A stretch of 64,000 bases of DNA from Bacillus sp. EB600 (GCF_024494385.1 NZ_JAEVLT010000021.1:1-64000); one strand, 5' to 3'. Shown: positions 19,538-30,031, counted from the stretch's first letter. Numbers and translations are program-made. The notes: generated from the sequence alone by a model not told the origin.

Positions 19538-21166
19538 ATGAGTATAAATGCGCCTGGAAATAAGGATGCTACTGCCTTACAAATTCCTAATCCACAAATT
19601 GAAAGTCCATCGGGTTCTGCGGCTGAGTTGAAAAGAGAAATGACTTGGAAAGATGCATTTTGGTTCTCAAGCGGTGTACCAGCCTTAGTATTATTTTCAA
19701 TTGGATCTATCGGAGCCACTGTTGGGAATGTCTCATGGGTAGTTTGGACAATATCCATTTTTATGGGTTTTCTCCAGTCCTTTACTTATGCTGAAATTGC
19801 AGGACTATTTCCTAATAAGTCTGGTGGGGCATCTGTTTATGGTGCAATGGCATGGATAAAATATTCAAAACTCATTGCGCCATTATCTGTATGGAGCAAT
19901 TGGCTGGCTTGGTCTCCGACATTGGCTCTTGGAACATCGCTAGCTTCAGGATACGTATTAAATAGTTTTTTCCCTCATTCAGCCTTTACAAATTGGCAAC
20001 TTACACTTCTAAATTTGGGTTTCATTAAGCATGACCTATCATTAAGAATTAATGCAACCTTCTTGCTAAGTGCAGTATTACTTTTGATGATATTTGCTAT
20101 TCAACATCGAGGCGCCCTTGCTGCTGCCCGTCTACAAAAAGTGCTAGCAATTTTCGCACTTCTACCTTTAGTTTTAGTAGGACTCGTACCGTTATTTACC
20201 CATGGTATTTCCTTAAAGAACTTATTCCCTCTTCATCCATTATCAGGTACTTGGGATATGGCAGGATGGACAATAATGATGGGAGGGATGTTTTTAGCAG
20301 CATGGTCGTCTTATGCTTTTGAAACTGCCATTTGTTATACTAGTGAATTTAAAGATCCTAAGAAAGACACATATAAATCTATATTTACTTCAGGATTACT
20401 GTGTATAGCAATGTTTATTCTTGTTCCACTTTCGTTCCAAAATGCTATTGGATTAAAAGGGTTACTAGATCCTGGTCTCGTTAGCGGGTCAGGAGTCGGT
20501 AGCATTATGGCTAAAATGGTAGGCGGCGGCTTCGTAATATATGCTTTTATTGTAGTAATGTTAATCTTTTCCTTGGTGTTAGCTATTATGACATCAATGG
20601 CAGGTTCCTCTCGTACATTATATCAGGCTTCTGTGGATGGGTGGCTTCCAAAATATCTATCACATGTTAACCATCATGGGGCACCTACGAGAGCAATGTG
20701 GACGGATTTAATATTTAATCTAGTATTACTTACGATGTCAGATTACACGTTTGTCCTTGCTCTATCAAATGTAAATTATATGATATTTAATTTTCTTAAT
20801 CTAAATGCCGGTTGGATTCACCGCGTAGATCGTCCAAATTGGATTCGACCTTTTAAAGTACCAAATGTGCTATTAGTAACAAATGTAGTCTTATCCTTTG
20901 TTAATATTATTTTCCTTGGAATGGGTGCTGATATTTGGGGAGCTGGTACTCTTTGGGCGGGTCTAATAAGTGCCTCGTTTATTATTCCTGTGTTTCTCTA
21001 CAGACATTACGTAACTGACAAGGGGAAGTTTCCTGGACGTATGCTGGATGATATGGATATGATGTATAGCACTCAACGAAAGAGGGCTGGTATTTGGCCA
21101 TATGTAGCAATAGCTGCAGCGATTACAATTATTGTGTTTGTCCACAGTATTGCTGTCTATAATTAA
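19538..21166 (+). CDS. APC-superfamily amino acid/amine permease
   Basis: A 542-residue cytoplasmic-membrane transporter of the APC superfamily with about 12-14 hydrophobic helices. The N-terminal hydrophilic stretch (1-38) is followed by WFSSGVPALVLFSIGSIGAT, the TM1 substrate-site region, and FTYAEIAGLFPNKSGGASVYG (TM2). TM6-like SSYAFETAICYTSEFKDPKKD also matches family hallmarks. Substrate cannot be read from sequence. Its place between the demethylase operon and RuMP genes suggests uptake of methylated amines or an amino acid/ethanolamine-type amine (inference; the adjacent cupin fossil favours an amine). ATG after ATAGGAGG. Confidence 0.9.
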   Translation: MSINAPGNKDATALQIPNPQIESPSGSAAELKREMTWKDAFWFSSGVPALVLFSIGSIGATVGNVSWVVWTISIFMGFLQSFTYAEIAGLFPNKSGGASVYGAMAWIKYSKLIAPLSVWSNWLAWSPTLALGTSLASGYVLNSFFPHSAFTNWQLTLLNLGFIKHDLSLRINATFLLSAVLLLMIFAIQHRGALAAARLQKVLAIFALLPLVLVGLVPLFTHGISLKNLFPLHPLSGTWDMAGWTIMMGGMFLAAWSSYAFETAICYTSEFKDPKKDTYKSIFTSGLLCIAMFILVPLSFQNAIGLKGLLDPGLVSGSGVGSIMAKMVGGGFVIYAFIVVMLIFSLVLAIMTSMAGSSRTLYQASVDGWLPKYLSHVNHHGAPTRAMWTDLIFNLVLLTMSDYTFVLALSNVNYMIFNFLNLNAGWIHRVDRPNWIRPFKVPNVLLVTNVVLSFVNIIFLGMGADIWGAGTLWAGLISASFIIPVFLYRHYVTDKGKFPGRMLDDMDMMYSTQRKRAGIWPYVAIAAAITIIVFVHSIAVYN

Positions 21167-21617
21167 TCAACGTTTATCTGTAAATGTGTATGATTAGTTT
21201 ATATAATGGACATTTATCTTGCATACACAATGTTTATCAGTCAAAATAAATATTTATAAACTAAAAATTAAATACAGAGAAGTTTCTAAAATATACCTTT
21301 CTTATACGAGAAGAAACCAACATAATTAACTCCTAAAAAAGTTGCTCTAAGAATTATTTGTTTTGAGATTTCAGAATTATCAATAAAATAGGAAGAGAAC
21401 GTAGTGATGAGATTACAACATCATAACCTCTTCATATAACCTCCATTTTGCTGCGGATAGCCCTTACGAATGTTCGCTTGCTTCTAATACTAGATGAAGT
21501 CTATCATTTTCTATACTTACGAAAAATGAAAATGGATGTGATTCTGTAGAAAAAACTAGAAAGTCAAAGGCATAAAATATATTAAACATATTTAATTTGA
21601 AAAGGGGAAAGTATCGT
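21167..21617. other. intergenic, no gene seen
   Basis: AT-rich spacer between the permease and pgi; no ORF, hairpin or motif worth naming. Confidence 0.4.
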
Positions 21618-22955
21618 ATGTCTATCTCTTTTGATTACTCAAACGCTCTGACATTTATGAAAAAAAGTGAAGTGAATCAACTTAAGGAATTTATTCAGAT
21701 AGCACATAACTGGCTCCATGAAAAAAAAGGTCCTGGATCAGATTATCTTGGGTGGGTGGATTGGCCATTGAGCTTTGATAAAGACGAATTCTCACGGATC
21801 AAACAGGTTGCTGAGAGAATCCAAAGTCATTCAGAAGCTTTAGTTGTGATCGGCATCGGTGGATCTTATTTAGGAGCAAGAGCCACCATTGAGGCATTAT
21901 CCCATAGCTTTCATAACCAAATGAGCCAGACCACACAGGTCTATTTCGCCGGACAGAATATAAGTTCTACTTATGTTACTCATTTACTGGAGCTTTTAGA
22001 GGGAAAGGATATCTCTATTAATGTTATCTCTAAATCAGGGACAACCACTGAACCTGCCATCGCTTTTCGTATTTTTCGCAATTATATGGAGGATAAGTAT
22101 GGAAAAGAGGAAGCAAGGAGACGTATTTTTATCACCACTGATGAAACGAAGGGATCGTTAAAAAAACTTGCTGACAAAGAAGGCTACGAAACATTTGTGA
22201 TTCCGGATAACATAGGCGGTCGATATTCGGTACTGACATCAGTGGCTCTCCTGCCTATTGCCACTGCAGGTCTAAACATTGACCAGATGATGTTGGGAGC
22301 GGTGGATGCCTTCTATAAATACAATAATCCGGATGTATTAACCAACGAGTGTTATCAATACTCCGCGGTACGAAATATCCTTTATGCAAAAGGGATGGGT
22401 ATAGAATTACTTGTTAACTATGAACCCTCTTTACGTTATGTATCTGAATGGTGGAAGCAACTGTTTGGTGAAAGTGAAGGGAAGAACAAAGAAGGCCTGT
22501 TTCCTGCTTCAATGGACTTCACGACGGATCTGCATTCTATGGGTCAATATGTGCAGGAAGGCAAACGCAACTTAATAGAGACTGTGCTACAAATTAACAA
22601 ACCCAAAGTCGAGCTAACGTTTGAGGAAGATCCGGAAAATATCGATGGATTGAATTTCTTGGCCGGTAAGACGATGCACGAAGTCAACAAAAAGGCCTTT
22701 GAGGGAACCTTGTTGGCGCATATGGATGGAGGGGTTCCAAACCTGTTAGTGGAAATAGATGAAATTAACGAATATAACTTTGGAGAAATGGTATATTTTT
22801 TTCAAAAATCTTGCGCTATGAGCGCATATCTTCTAGGAGTAAATCCTTTTAATCAGCCGGGGGTCGAGGCATACAAGAAGAATATGTTTGCCTTACTTGG
22901 CAAGCCAGGATTTGAAAAAGAAAAGATAGAACTTGAGCAACTTCTGCACAAGTAA
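21618..22955 (+). CDS. pgi: glucose-6-phosphate isomerase
   Basis: A 445-residue phosphoglucose isomerase interconverting fructose 6-phosphate and glucose 6-phosphate. Visible family features are the phosphate-binding [14 protein letters not shown] (about 72-85), [14 protein letters not shown] (about 144-157), [14 protein letters not shown], and the C-terminal [18 protein letters not shown]. Length is normal for Bacillus Pgi. ATG at 21618 is chosen, with AGGGGAAAG upstream; the in-frame TTG at 21597 overlaps that site. In the dissimilatory RuMP cycle it channels fructose 6-phosphate from formaldehyde fixation back to the pentose pathway through gnd, encoded just downstream. It is probably a second, pathway-linked copy. 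Confidence 0.96.
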   Translation: MSISFDYSNALTFMKKSEVNQLKEFIQIAHNWLHEKKGPGSDYLGWVDWPLSFDKDEFSRIKQVAERIQSHSEALVVIGIGGSYLGARATIEALSHSFHNQMSQTTQVYFAGQNISSTYVTHLLELLEGKDISINVISKSGTTTEPAIAFRIFRNYMEDKYGKEEARRRIFITTDETKGSLKKLADKEGYETFVIPDNIGGRYSVLTSVALLPIATAGLNIDQMMLGAVDAFYKYNNPDVLTNECYQYSAVRNILYAKGMGIELLVNYEPSLRYVSEWWKQLFGESEGKNKEGLFPASMDFTTDLHSMGQYVQEGKRNLIETVLQINKPKVELTFEEDPENIDGLNFLAGKTMHEVNKKAFEGTLLAHMDGGVPNLLVEIDEINEYNFGEMVYFFQKSCAMSAYLLGVNPFNQPGVEAYKKNMFALLGKPGFEKEKIELEQLLHK

Positions 22956-23016
22956 ATTGTAATGAATGACAATTTTCAAACTAATTTCTAAAATGACGAA
23001 GGGATGAATGATAATC

Positions 23017-23361
23017 ATGGCAAAACAACAAATTGGTGTAATTGGTTTAGCATCTTTGGGAAAAGATCTCGCATTAAATATAGAGTGTCGCGGTTATACT
23101 GTATCCGTTTATAGTCATTCCACTAACAAAACTAAAGAATTTATTAACAACGAAGCGAAGGGGAAAAGTGTTGTGGGAACGTTCAGTATTAGAGAGTTTG
23201 TCCATTCATTAAAAGAGCCTCGTAATATTTTGGTAATGGTAAAAAAGGGAAAACCAACAAATTTAATAATTAATTCGCTAAAGCCGTTTCTTCAAAAAGG
23301 TGACATAGTCATCGATGGAGGACTTACATTTTTTCAGGATGCTTTCCCCTTAAATAAATAG
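23017..23361 (+). pseudogene. truncated 6-phosphogluconate dehydrogenase paralogue
   Basis: A 114-codon ORF duplicates the N-terminal NADP-binding domain of the full gnd that follows ([20 protein letters not shown] here, [20 protein letters not shown] there). It ends with a stop right after GDIVIDGGLTFFQDAF. Substitutions are notable: the NADP-contact NRSS becomes [13 protein letters not shown] becomes MVKKGKPTN, and GGNTFF becomes GGLTFF. It has its own ribosome-site-like AAGGGA. Half of the cofactor domain and all of the catalytic domain are lacking, so it cannot be an enzyme; it looks like a partly deleted tandem duplicate. Confidence 0.8.
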
Positions 23362-23466
23362 TAACGAGTCTTATGAAATTGACTTAAGAAAAGGTGATTT
23401 GAAAAAAATTCCATATCCGTATTTTTATAAAAGTATTTTTAAATTGAAAAGAAAGAGGAGATTTTT

Positions 23467-24882
23467 ATGGTAAAGCAACAAATTGGTGTAATCGGTTTAG
23501 CAGTAATGGGGAAAAATCTCACATTAAATATAGAAAGTCGCGGTTATTCGGTTTCTGTTTTTAACCGTTCCTCCGATAAAACTGAGGATTTTTTAAACAA
23601 AGAAGCAGTAGGAAGAAGGATTGTTGGTACATACAGTATCAAAGAATTTGTTAATTCATTAGAAAGTCCTCGAAAAATATTATTAATGGTTAAAGCAGGA
23701 ACACCAACAGATGCAACAATTGACTCGTTGAAACCTTACCTTGATAAAGGGGACATTCTTATCGATGGTGGAAATACATTTTTCCAAGATACCATAAGAC
23801 GCAATAAACAATTAAACGAGATGGGTATCCATCTTATAGGTACTGGTATTTCCGGTGGGGAAGAAGGGGCATTAAAAGGTCCTTCTATTATGCCGGGTGG
23901 TCAGAAAGAGGCATACACAATGGTACAGCCAATTTTAGAAGCAATTTCAGCGAAAGTTGAAGGTGATTCCTGTTGTACATTTATCGGTCCTAACGGGGCC
24001 GGCCATTATGTAAAGATGGTGCATAACGGCATCGAATACGGTGATATGCAACTAATATCAGAAGCTTATTATATTTTGAAAAGTATACTTGGTTTAAGTG
24101 CGTACGAACTTCATGAGGTCTTTCAAGAATGGAACAAAGGCGAATTAGATAGTTACTTAATACAGATTACAGCAGATATCTTAACAAAGATAGATCAACA
24201 AACAGGTAAACCACTTGTGGACGTGATTTTAGATACAGCGGGTCAAAAGGGAACGGGTAAATGGACGAGCCAAAGTGCCCTAGATTTAGGTGTTCCACTT
24301 CCAATAATTACAGAATCCGTTTTTGCCCGTTTTATTTCTGCAATGAAAGAAGAGCGAGTCAAGGCGAGTAAGATTTTACAAGGACCTAACAACAATAAGT
24401 TCGAAGGTAATAAAGAAGGGTTAATTGAAGCAGTTCGTAAAGCTCTTTATATGAGTAAAATTTGTTCATATGCACAAGGCTTTGCACAAATGCGTTCTGC
24501 ATCTGAAGAGTATAACTGGAACCTTCGTTATGGCGATATTGCGATGATTTTCCGTGGAGGTTGTATTATTCGTGCACAATTCTTACAAAAAATTAAGGAA
24601 GCCTATGATCGAGATCCGAACCTACCTAATTTATTATTAGATTCTTATTTTAAAGAAATCGTGGGTAGTTATCAATATGCATTACGTCAAGTACTCACTG
24701 TAGCAATAGAAAGGGGTATTGCAGTACCGGTATTTTCAAGCTCATTGGCTTACTATGACAGCTACCGTACAGAAACTTTACCTGCAAACTTATTGCAGGC
24801 ACAACGAGATTATTTTGGTGCACACACATATCAACGTGTGGATATGGAGGGTGTTTTCCATACTGAATGGTTTCAAAAGTAA
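23467..24882 (+). CDS. gnd: 6-phosphogluconate dehydrogenase, decarboxylating
   Basis: A 471-residue enzyme oxidising 6-phosphogluconate to ribulose 5-phosphate plus CO2 with NADP(+). The Rossmann motif [12 protein letters not shown] (7-18) and NADP-phosphate site NRSS (33-36) are intact. The catalytic block [20 protein letters not shown] contains K183, N187 and E190, and the C-terminal dimerisation tail with [12 protein letters not shown] is present. In the dissimilatory RuMP cycle this step both regenerates the formaldehyde acceptor and oxidises carbon to CO2. Its pairing with pgi here, without zwf, suggests a one-carbon purpose (inference). ATG after AGAGGAG. Confidence 0.97.
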   Translation: MVKQQIGVIGLAVMGKNLTLNIESRGYSVSVFNRSSDKTEDFLNKEAVGRRIVGTYSIKEFVNSLESPRKILLMVKAGTPTDATIDSLKPYLDKGDILIDGGNTFFQDTIRRNKQLNEMGIHLIGTGISGGEEGALKGPSIMPGGQKEAYTMVQPILEAISAKVEGDSCCTFIGPNGAGHYVKMVHNGIEYGDMQLISEAYYILKSILGLSAYELHEVFQEWNKGELDSYLIQITADILTKIDQQTGKPLVDVILDTAGQKGTGKWTSQSALDLGVPLPIITESVFARFISAMKEERVKASKILQGPNNNKFEGNKEGLIEAVRKALYMSKICSYAQGFAQMRSASEEYNWNLRYGDIAMIFRGGCIIRAQFLQKIKEAYDRDPNLPNLLLDSYFKEIVGSYQYALRQVLTVAIERGIAVPVFSSSLAYYDSYRTETLPANLLQAQRDYFGAHTYQRVDMEGVFHTEWFQK

Positions 24883-25043
24883 TGACACCCAACTTGCTGA
24901 CTCAAATTGACACTGGAGTCTAAGACGAATAAACACGCTGTTATACCAGAAGGCAAGTAAACTAGCTAGGTGGTATCGAGAACAATTAAATGGACCTCTA
25001 GAATCAGTATGATCTCGCCAATTTTAATAAAAATGATTTTTTA

Positions 25044-25079
25044 GGAGAGTCATCAATATATATGGGTCGATGACTCTCC
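25044..25079 (+). terminator. hairpin downstream of gnd
   Basis: A perfect 11-bp stem (GGAGAGTCATC/GATGACTCTCC) with a 14-nt loop, 160 bp after gnd. The tract after it is T-poor, so termination efficiency is uncertain. Confidence 0.5.
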
Positions 25080-25199
25080 CCATTATTAAGGATTTGTAAA
25101 CCAAAATTCCATTTGTGACGGATTATGATTTTCATCGATTGACGTCCAATACCAAATAAAACTGAGTTTATCTATTTAGAGAATATTGGAGTGATAAAT

Positions 25200-26534
25200 A
25201 TGAACATCATAGTAACTGGATTAAACTATAAAACAGCCTCTGTTCAAATCCGGGAGCGTTTTGCTTTCAATAAAAAAATGCTATTGAGAGCTATTCAAAC
25301 GTTGCAATCTCGAAATGGTATACAAGAGTGTGTAATAGTTGGTACATGTAACCGTACAGAAATTTATAGTGTTGTTGATCAAATAAATACCGGAAGGAAT
25401 AGTATAATAGCCTTTCTAGCTAAGTGGTTTAATACGGAAGAATCTGAACTTGAAAATATAATATATGTTAAAGAAAACGATGAAGCAATTCGTCATCTTT
25501 TTCGTGTGACATGTGGGCTTGATTCATTGGTTATAGGTGAGACACAAATATTAGGTCAGGTAAAAGATGCTTTCATCCAAAGTCTACAATTAAAAGCAAC
25601 TGATAAAATATTTAATAGATTATTTAAGCAGTCAATTACATTGGCAAAATATGTTCATACCAATACCGAAATAGGTCAACAGCCCGTGTCTGTAAGTTAT
25701 GCAGCTGTTGAACTAGGAAAGAAAATATTGAATAATATTTCTGACAAGACAGTTGTTATACTTGGTGCAGGTAAAATAAGTGAATTAACTGCAAAACACC
25801 TTTATTCAAACGGGGTGGAAAAAATCCTTGTAGTGAACCGAACATATGGTCATGCCATGGAATTAGCTGAAAGATTTAACGGAGTGGCTTTAGGTTTAGA
25901 TCAGATCTCATCAGCGTTGATTGATGCTGACATTGTTATTAGTTCAATAGATACAGCCGGACACATTATTAAAAAGCAACAAATTCAAGCTATTATTGAG
26001 GAAAGAAAGCAACCATTATTTATGATTGATATTGCAGTACCTAGAAATATTGATCCGGAAATAGGCTTTATGGATAACGTTTTCTTGTACGATATTGACG
26101 ATTTGGAAAGTATCGTTAAGGTGAATCTTCAAGATCGTGCTAGAGAAGCACGTAAAATAGAGGTATTTATAAAAAAAGAGGTAGAGACATTTAAGATGTG
26201 GTTAGATACTCTTGAGGTAATTCCTTTAATATCTAGAGTACGAAAAAGGTCTATGATGATTCAAGAAGAAGTTGTATTTCAAATAGAAAATAAATTACCT
26301 AATTTAACGGAACATGATCTTAAGGTTATTAGAAAATATTCAAAATCAATCGTAAATCAGATCCTTCATGAACCACTCATAAATATGAAACATTTGGTGG
26401 TGGATAACTTAAACAAAACTGAAATGTTAGACATTTTCACTCAATTGTTTTCCCTCGAAAATGAAAGGGAAAATCAAAGCCATGAACCATCAGTAACAAA
26501 CCTGGAAATCACCTTAAATAAAACACCTGTTTAA
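25200..26534 (+). CDS. hemA: glutamyl-tRNA reductase
   Basis: A 444-residue glutamyl-tRNA reductase, first committed enzyme of C5-pathway heme synthesis, reducing glutamyl-tRNA to glutamate-1-semialdehyde. The nucleophilic Cys is C50 in VGTCNRTEIY. The segment TCGLDSLVIGETQILGQVKDAF is intact, as are the NADPH domain VVILGAGKISEL, ISSIDTAGHII and IDIAVPRNIDP, and the C-terminal dimer helix. ATG at 25200 is preferred (GGAG upstream); an in-frame GTG at 25191 overlaps it. It is not followed by hemX, hemC, hemD, hemB or hemL as in the housekeeping operon. It is therefore probably an accessory copy raising heme supply for the heme demethylase and catalases (inference). Confidence 0.95.
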   Translation: MNIIVTGLNYKTASVQIRERFAFNKKMLLRAIQTLQSRNGIQECVIVGTCNRTEIYSVVDQINTGRNSIIAFLAKWFNTEESELENIIYVKENDEAIRHLFRVTCGLDSLVIGETQILGQVKDAFIQSLQLKATDKIFNRLFKQSITLAKYVHTNTEIGQQPVSVSYAAVELGKKILNNISDKTVVILGAGKISELTAKHLYSNGVEKILVVNRTYGHAMELAERFNGVALGLDQISSALIDADIVISSIDTAGHIIKKQQIQAIIEERKQPLFMIDIAVPRNIDPEIGFMDNVFLYDIDDLESIVKVNLQDRAREARKIEVFIKKEVETFKMWLDTLEVIPLISRVRKRSMMIQEEVVFQIENKLPNLTEHDLKVIRKYSKSIVNQILHEPLINMKHLVVDNLNKTEMLDIFTQLFSLENERENQSHEPSVTNLEITLNKTPV

Positions 26535-26710
26535 TTACTTGCGAAAATATAATAATAGATTTAACAAAACGAATATTTTTATTATTAGAAATCTGCGGTG
26601 TCTATTATCAGTATATTTTCCATAAAATATTTCTGAATTATAAAACTAGTCACTATGAGATGTTCTTTAATACTATAGTGTTCGAAAAAAATATAAATGG
26701 GGTACTGAAT

Positions 26711-27133
26711 ATGTATCAACAACGTTTTAAGCAAGGATTTGACATATTACAAAAAAAAGGTGTAAGGATGACGTCCCAGCGATTGGCAATTTTGGACTAT
26801 ATATCTAGCTCTGAATCACATCCAACAGTAGATAAAATTTGTAAGGACTTACAGAGTTTATTACCTAGTTTAACGATTGCCACCATCTATAATAATTTAA
26901 AGTGTTTTAAGAAATATGGTCTTATAAATGAATTGTACTTTGGGGAAGCAGCTAGTCGCTATGAATGGGTAACTTCCTTTCATTACCATGTTATATGTAA
27001 CTCGTGTGGAAAAATAACGGATTTTTATTATCCAAAATTAATGGAAGTAGAAGAATTCGCTCAAAGTAAAACAGGATTTAATGTAACTCATCATTTTTTT
27101 GAAATAAAAGGATTATGCTCCGAATGCAAATAA
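26711..27133 (+). CDS. PerR-like Fur-family peroxide regulator
   Basis: A 140-residue Fur-family metalloregulator closest in pattern to PerR. Aligned to Bacillus PerR numbering, it has the metal/peroxide-sensing ligands H37, H91, H93 and D104, and the structural zinc ligands C96, C99, C136 and C139. Position 85 is Glu (SRYEWVT) where PerR has Asp. The DNA-binding helix region GVRMTSQRLAILDYI and SLTIATIYNNLKCF is typical. D104 rather than Glu is the residue linked to H2O2 responsiveness. ATG at 26711 gives the family-like N-terminus. It follows the hemA paralogue, and PerR is known to control katA and hem genes in Bacillus, so local katG and hemA are likely targets (inference). Confidence 0.9.
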   Translation: MYQQRFKQGFDILQKKGVRMTSQRLAILDYISSSESHPTVDKICKDLQSLLPSLTIATIYNNLKCFKKYGLINELYFGEAASRYEWVTSFHYHVICNSCGKITDFYYPKLMEVEEFAQSKTGFNVTHHFFEIKGLCSECK

Positions 27134-27275
27134 AAAAAGGTGCCCGTACTTTTAACGGCTCTTTTGGGGGGGCATTTTCAAAAAAGTCACCCGAAATCGA
27201 AACTGTTTTAATAAATAAAAAGCAAAAAAAATCTAACTGGTTCACCTCAGAGTTCCAAACAATCACATTGCATAT

Positions 27276-27320
27276 AAAAACACATGGCTTTTCAAAATGG
27301 AGAAATCACCATGTGTTTTT
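27276..27320 (+). terminator. terminator after the PerR-like gene
   Basis: AAAAACACATGG and CCATGTGTTTTT form a perfect 12-bp stem; it could act bidirectionally. Confidence 0.6.
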
Positions 27321-28102
27321 GTTGATATATCAATGTTCTCTCTATATTTCATTATATCTCATAATATATAAATCAAGTCTTTGGTTAATTTCTATGACTC
27401 CTTGATTGGAAAAAAACTTTTCAGAAGCACTTTTAAATAATATTAAGTAACTCTACTCTATTGATTCTTTAAGCTCGTTGGGAGCCAATAGATTTAAAAA
27501 CACGACTTACATCCCTATGGATCTTCCACTCGGATTATTCAAAGTCATTATTCTTTTATTTTGGATATAAACAAATAGGGAAACGTTTGCGATCTCAATA
27601 GTTTTTAGTATTTTGTTCTTTCTATTTTTACACTGATGTTTGTCTTCTGTTTTTTGATTTCAATTGTGTGGTCGTCGTACTAATTCGTGGAATTTTTGTG
27701 TATTATTCTTTGTTCTCTTGGTTAGTAGTAGATCGGTACAAAGGGACAAGTCTTTACTTTCAAATATTTTAATAATGTTTTTAACATATATATCGTTCTA
27801 TCTTATGTCATATGTTTTATCTTTATTTTCGTTGACAAAACCATCATCACTATTAAATTAAACATAGAAATTCAGCGTCTTTTCGATTTAATTCCCTGAT
27901 TTGCACACGAGTTTTTGCTTCTTCTTGACGAGTTTCTTCTATTTTATTTAAATAGCAGTTTCCCTATCTTAACCAACATCTCTTTCGGAAATCTGTCTAG
28001 TAAGAATCATCCTTTGAATTGGAATTGGACAGGAAACCACTCGTTCATTCATTATAAATGATTTTTTTGTATGCATTAAACATCGGGATTATTTAGAGTA
28101 AA
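27321..28102. other. AT-rich intergenic, no supportable gene
   Basis: A hydrophobic plus-strand ORF at 27664-27861 lacks a ribosome site and recognisable motifs. Nothing else seen. Confidence 0.4.
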
Positions 28103-28393
28103 TTAATGCAACATTGAACATTTGTTGCTTATTATTTGTCCACTACTTGTAAAAGTTCCCTCCTGAAAGGTCAAATTCTTCATTGTTTTTACAAATTGAC
28201 GAAAAGGTCCCTCTGTTTTATTTCCCTCCTCAAACAAGATTTGCTGGTATTTATTTAAAAACATATCCAATTCTTGGCTACATCTAACTGTTTTTTCACT
28301 TGCATAGCCTCTAACTTCAGCACTTTTAATCATTTCTTTACGTGTAGCGTCAATCTTTGCAAGTAACTCTGACTTTAAAACCTCAATTTTCAT
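28103..28393 (-). CDS. Spo0E-family aspartyl-phosphate phosphatase
   Basis: A 96-residue Spo0E-like protein. The family core is LKSELLAKIDATRKEMIKSA followed by the signature SQELDMFLNKY. Such proteins dephosphorylate Spo0A~P and delay sporulation. It is slightly longer than usual, with a C-terminal tail of about 40 residues. The start at 28393 follows GGAGGAG on the minus strand; the longer in-frame version from 28453 lacks a ribosome site. Spo0E proteins are restricted to endospore formers, supporting the host assignment. No functional link to its neighbours is apparent. Confidence 0.85.
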   Translation of the reverse strand: MKIEVLKSELLAKIDATRKEMIKSAEVRGYASEKTVRCSQELDMFLNKYQQILFEEGNKTEGPFRQFVKTMKNLTFQEGTFTSSGQIISNKCSMLH

Positions 28394-28659
28394 CTTTTTT
28401 CTCCTCCATATCATATGGGAAATTTGATCAAAGACATGACCATGAAAAATCAAACTGGAAAACGAATAAATTAAATTTTATTTAAATCATTGTTTATCAC
28501 ACCAAAGAATAAGTAAATGACTGACTTATACATTAATTACGAGAAATTATAACAATGACAATCTGAGAAAAGTTTATCTCAGAAAAAAAATTGTTTGTTA
28601 ACTAATGAATTTTAAAATAATGAAATGTCTACTTTTTTATCAATCGCATTTTACCTATT

Positions 28660-29550
28660 TTATCTATATAAGATCTCATGCCTTAATTGGGCTCTACCTG
28701 ATGAACCAAATTCACGCATTTTACCTTTGACTGTATGTTTAATCGCTTCACGAGCATGTGCAAGAAACTTATGAGGAACGTATTCATTTGGTCTCGTTTC
28801 TAATATTTCCCTAACAGCTTTAGCAGCAGAAATCTGTCTCTCTGTACAAGTGTTAATTTTTGCTGAACCAAACAAAATTGCTTTTTGAATATCCTTTAAT
28901 GGAATACTTGATCCATCGTGAAGAACAAGTGGAACACCTGTTAATTCCATTATTTCTTTCATCTGATGAAATCCAAGATTAGGTTTCACATTTGTTGAAC
29001 CGTGTACAGGACCTAATGCGGGTGCAAAGCAGTCTACTCTTGTTTCGCGAACCAATTGTTCACATTGAGCAGGGATCGCATGCATAGGTTCAACATCTTC
29101 AAAGTTTCGATCGTCTTCTTGTCCAACGATACAACCAAGCTCAGCCTCTACAGATATACCAACAGAATGTGCTATTTCTACTACACGTTTTGTTATTTCA
29201 ATATTTTTTTCTAGTGGATAATGAGATCCATCGATCATAACTGAAGTAAACCCAGCATGGATAGCGTGCACACATTTTTCTAGACTTGAACCACGGTCAA
29301 GATGAATGGCAGCTGGTACGGTTATTTTATACTCCTCCATTAACGCTACAACCATTTGGACAGTGGACTTAAACCCCCGCATGTAACGAGCAGCACCTTC
29401 AGTAACTCCGAGAATAACGGGGGACTTCTCTTCCTGCGCAGCTTGTAAAACTGCCTGGATAGACTCAAGATTATTGATATTAAACTGTCCAACCGCATAC
29501 TTATGTTCTTTTCCCTGAATTAACATTTCCTTCATCGAAACTAACGGCAT
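28660..29550 (-). CDS. class II fructose-bisphosphate aldolase paralogue with altered active site
   Basis: A 296-residue protein aligning along its length with Bacillus FbaA ([64 protein letters not shown]). Two deviations stand out. The catalytic Asp/zinc-ligand pair HLDHGSS reads HLDRGSS (D85 kept, His to Arg at 86). The phosphate-binding LHGGTGIP reads LHDGSSIP. The canonical INVNTE(N)Q segment also reads INTCTERQ. Other zinc-ligand positions (Glu of AELG, His of PVHG, His of VLHDG) remain. It may be inactive, use a different metal geometry or substrate, or be drifting. Start at 29550 uses AAGGAG 7 nt upstream. Divergent from hxlR, it would fit a RuMP cleavage branch if active. Confidence 0.88.
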   Translation of the reverse strand: MPLVSMKEMLIQGKEHKYAVGQFNINNLESIQAVLQAAQEEKSPVILGVTEGAARYMRGFKSTVQMVVALMEEYKITVPAAIHLDRGSSLEKCVHAIHAGFTSVMIDGSHYPLEKNIEITKRVVEIAHSVGISVEAELGCIVGQEDDRNFEDVEPMHAIPAQCEQLVRETRVDCFAPALGPVHGSTNVKPNLGFHQMKEIMELTGVPLVLHDGSSIPLKDIQKAILFGSAKINTCTERQISAAKAVREILETRPNEYVPHKFLAHAREAIKHTVKGKMREFGSSGRAQLRHEILYR

Positions 29551-29860
29551 TTCCATTCTCCTTTCTAAAGTGTAGAAGAAAATGTTTACTTTAAACTTTC
29601 TTTTCTTTTTAACTCCCTTCAAGATAATCCAACTGACAAATCAGCGACTTGCCCTTAGATTTCTGTAGCAATAGCACAGTTTATATCACCATCAGGAAAT
29701 AACTCAACCCTAGCTTCCACATGAGCCTAATTGATAAAAACGATTGAGACTACTAACAACACTGGTTTTTAATTCACTAATTAGGGCTCCTCCAGTGTCC
29801 CATATACCTATACAAGGCTATACTATCTTTTGTACTTGTTTCCACCTATACAGATCCAAT

Positions 29861-30031
29861 TATAATGCGTATAATATAAAATTATAAGTATGTATTTTAA
29901 AAGCATATAGTATCAAAAAGTATACTATTAACCTATTCAACTGTATAATCTTTTATTTATTCAAGTATAATGCGCAAAATATAAACTCGTAAGTATGCAC
30001 TTTATGATCATATAGTATTAAGAATTATACT
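29861..30031. repeat. diverged 66-bp tandem repeat in the fba-hxlR promoter region
   Basis: Two 66-bp copies (29861-29926 and 29966-30031, offset 105 bp) align without gaps at roughly 80%. Both start TATAATGCG and contain AAGTATG and CATATAGTAT before ending in TATACT. They fill the 0.5-kb divergent intergenic region (29551-30060) and are likely regulator-binding modules, HxlR being the obvious candidate; B. subtilis HxlR binds two sites upstream of hxlAB. Confidence 0.6.

Noticed and set aside
27664..27861. Hydrophobic 65-codon ORF
   Set aside because: AT-rich DNA often yields such ORFs; no ribosome site.
29861..30031. The 66-bp repeats as a mobile element or CRISPR-like unit
   Set aside because: Only two diverged copies with no coding content, placed precisely in a divergent promoter region; a regulatory duplication is simpler.
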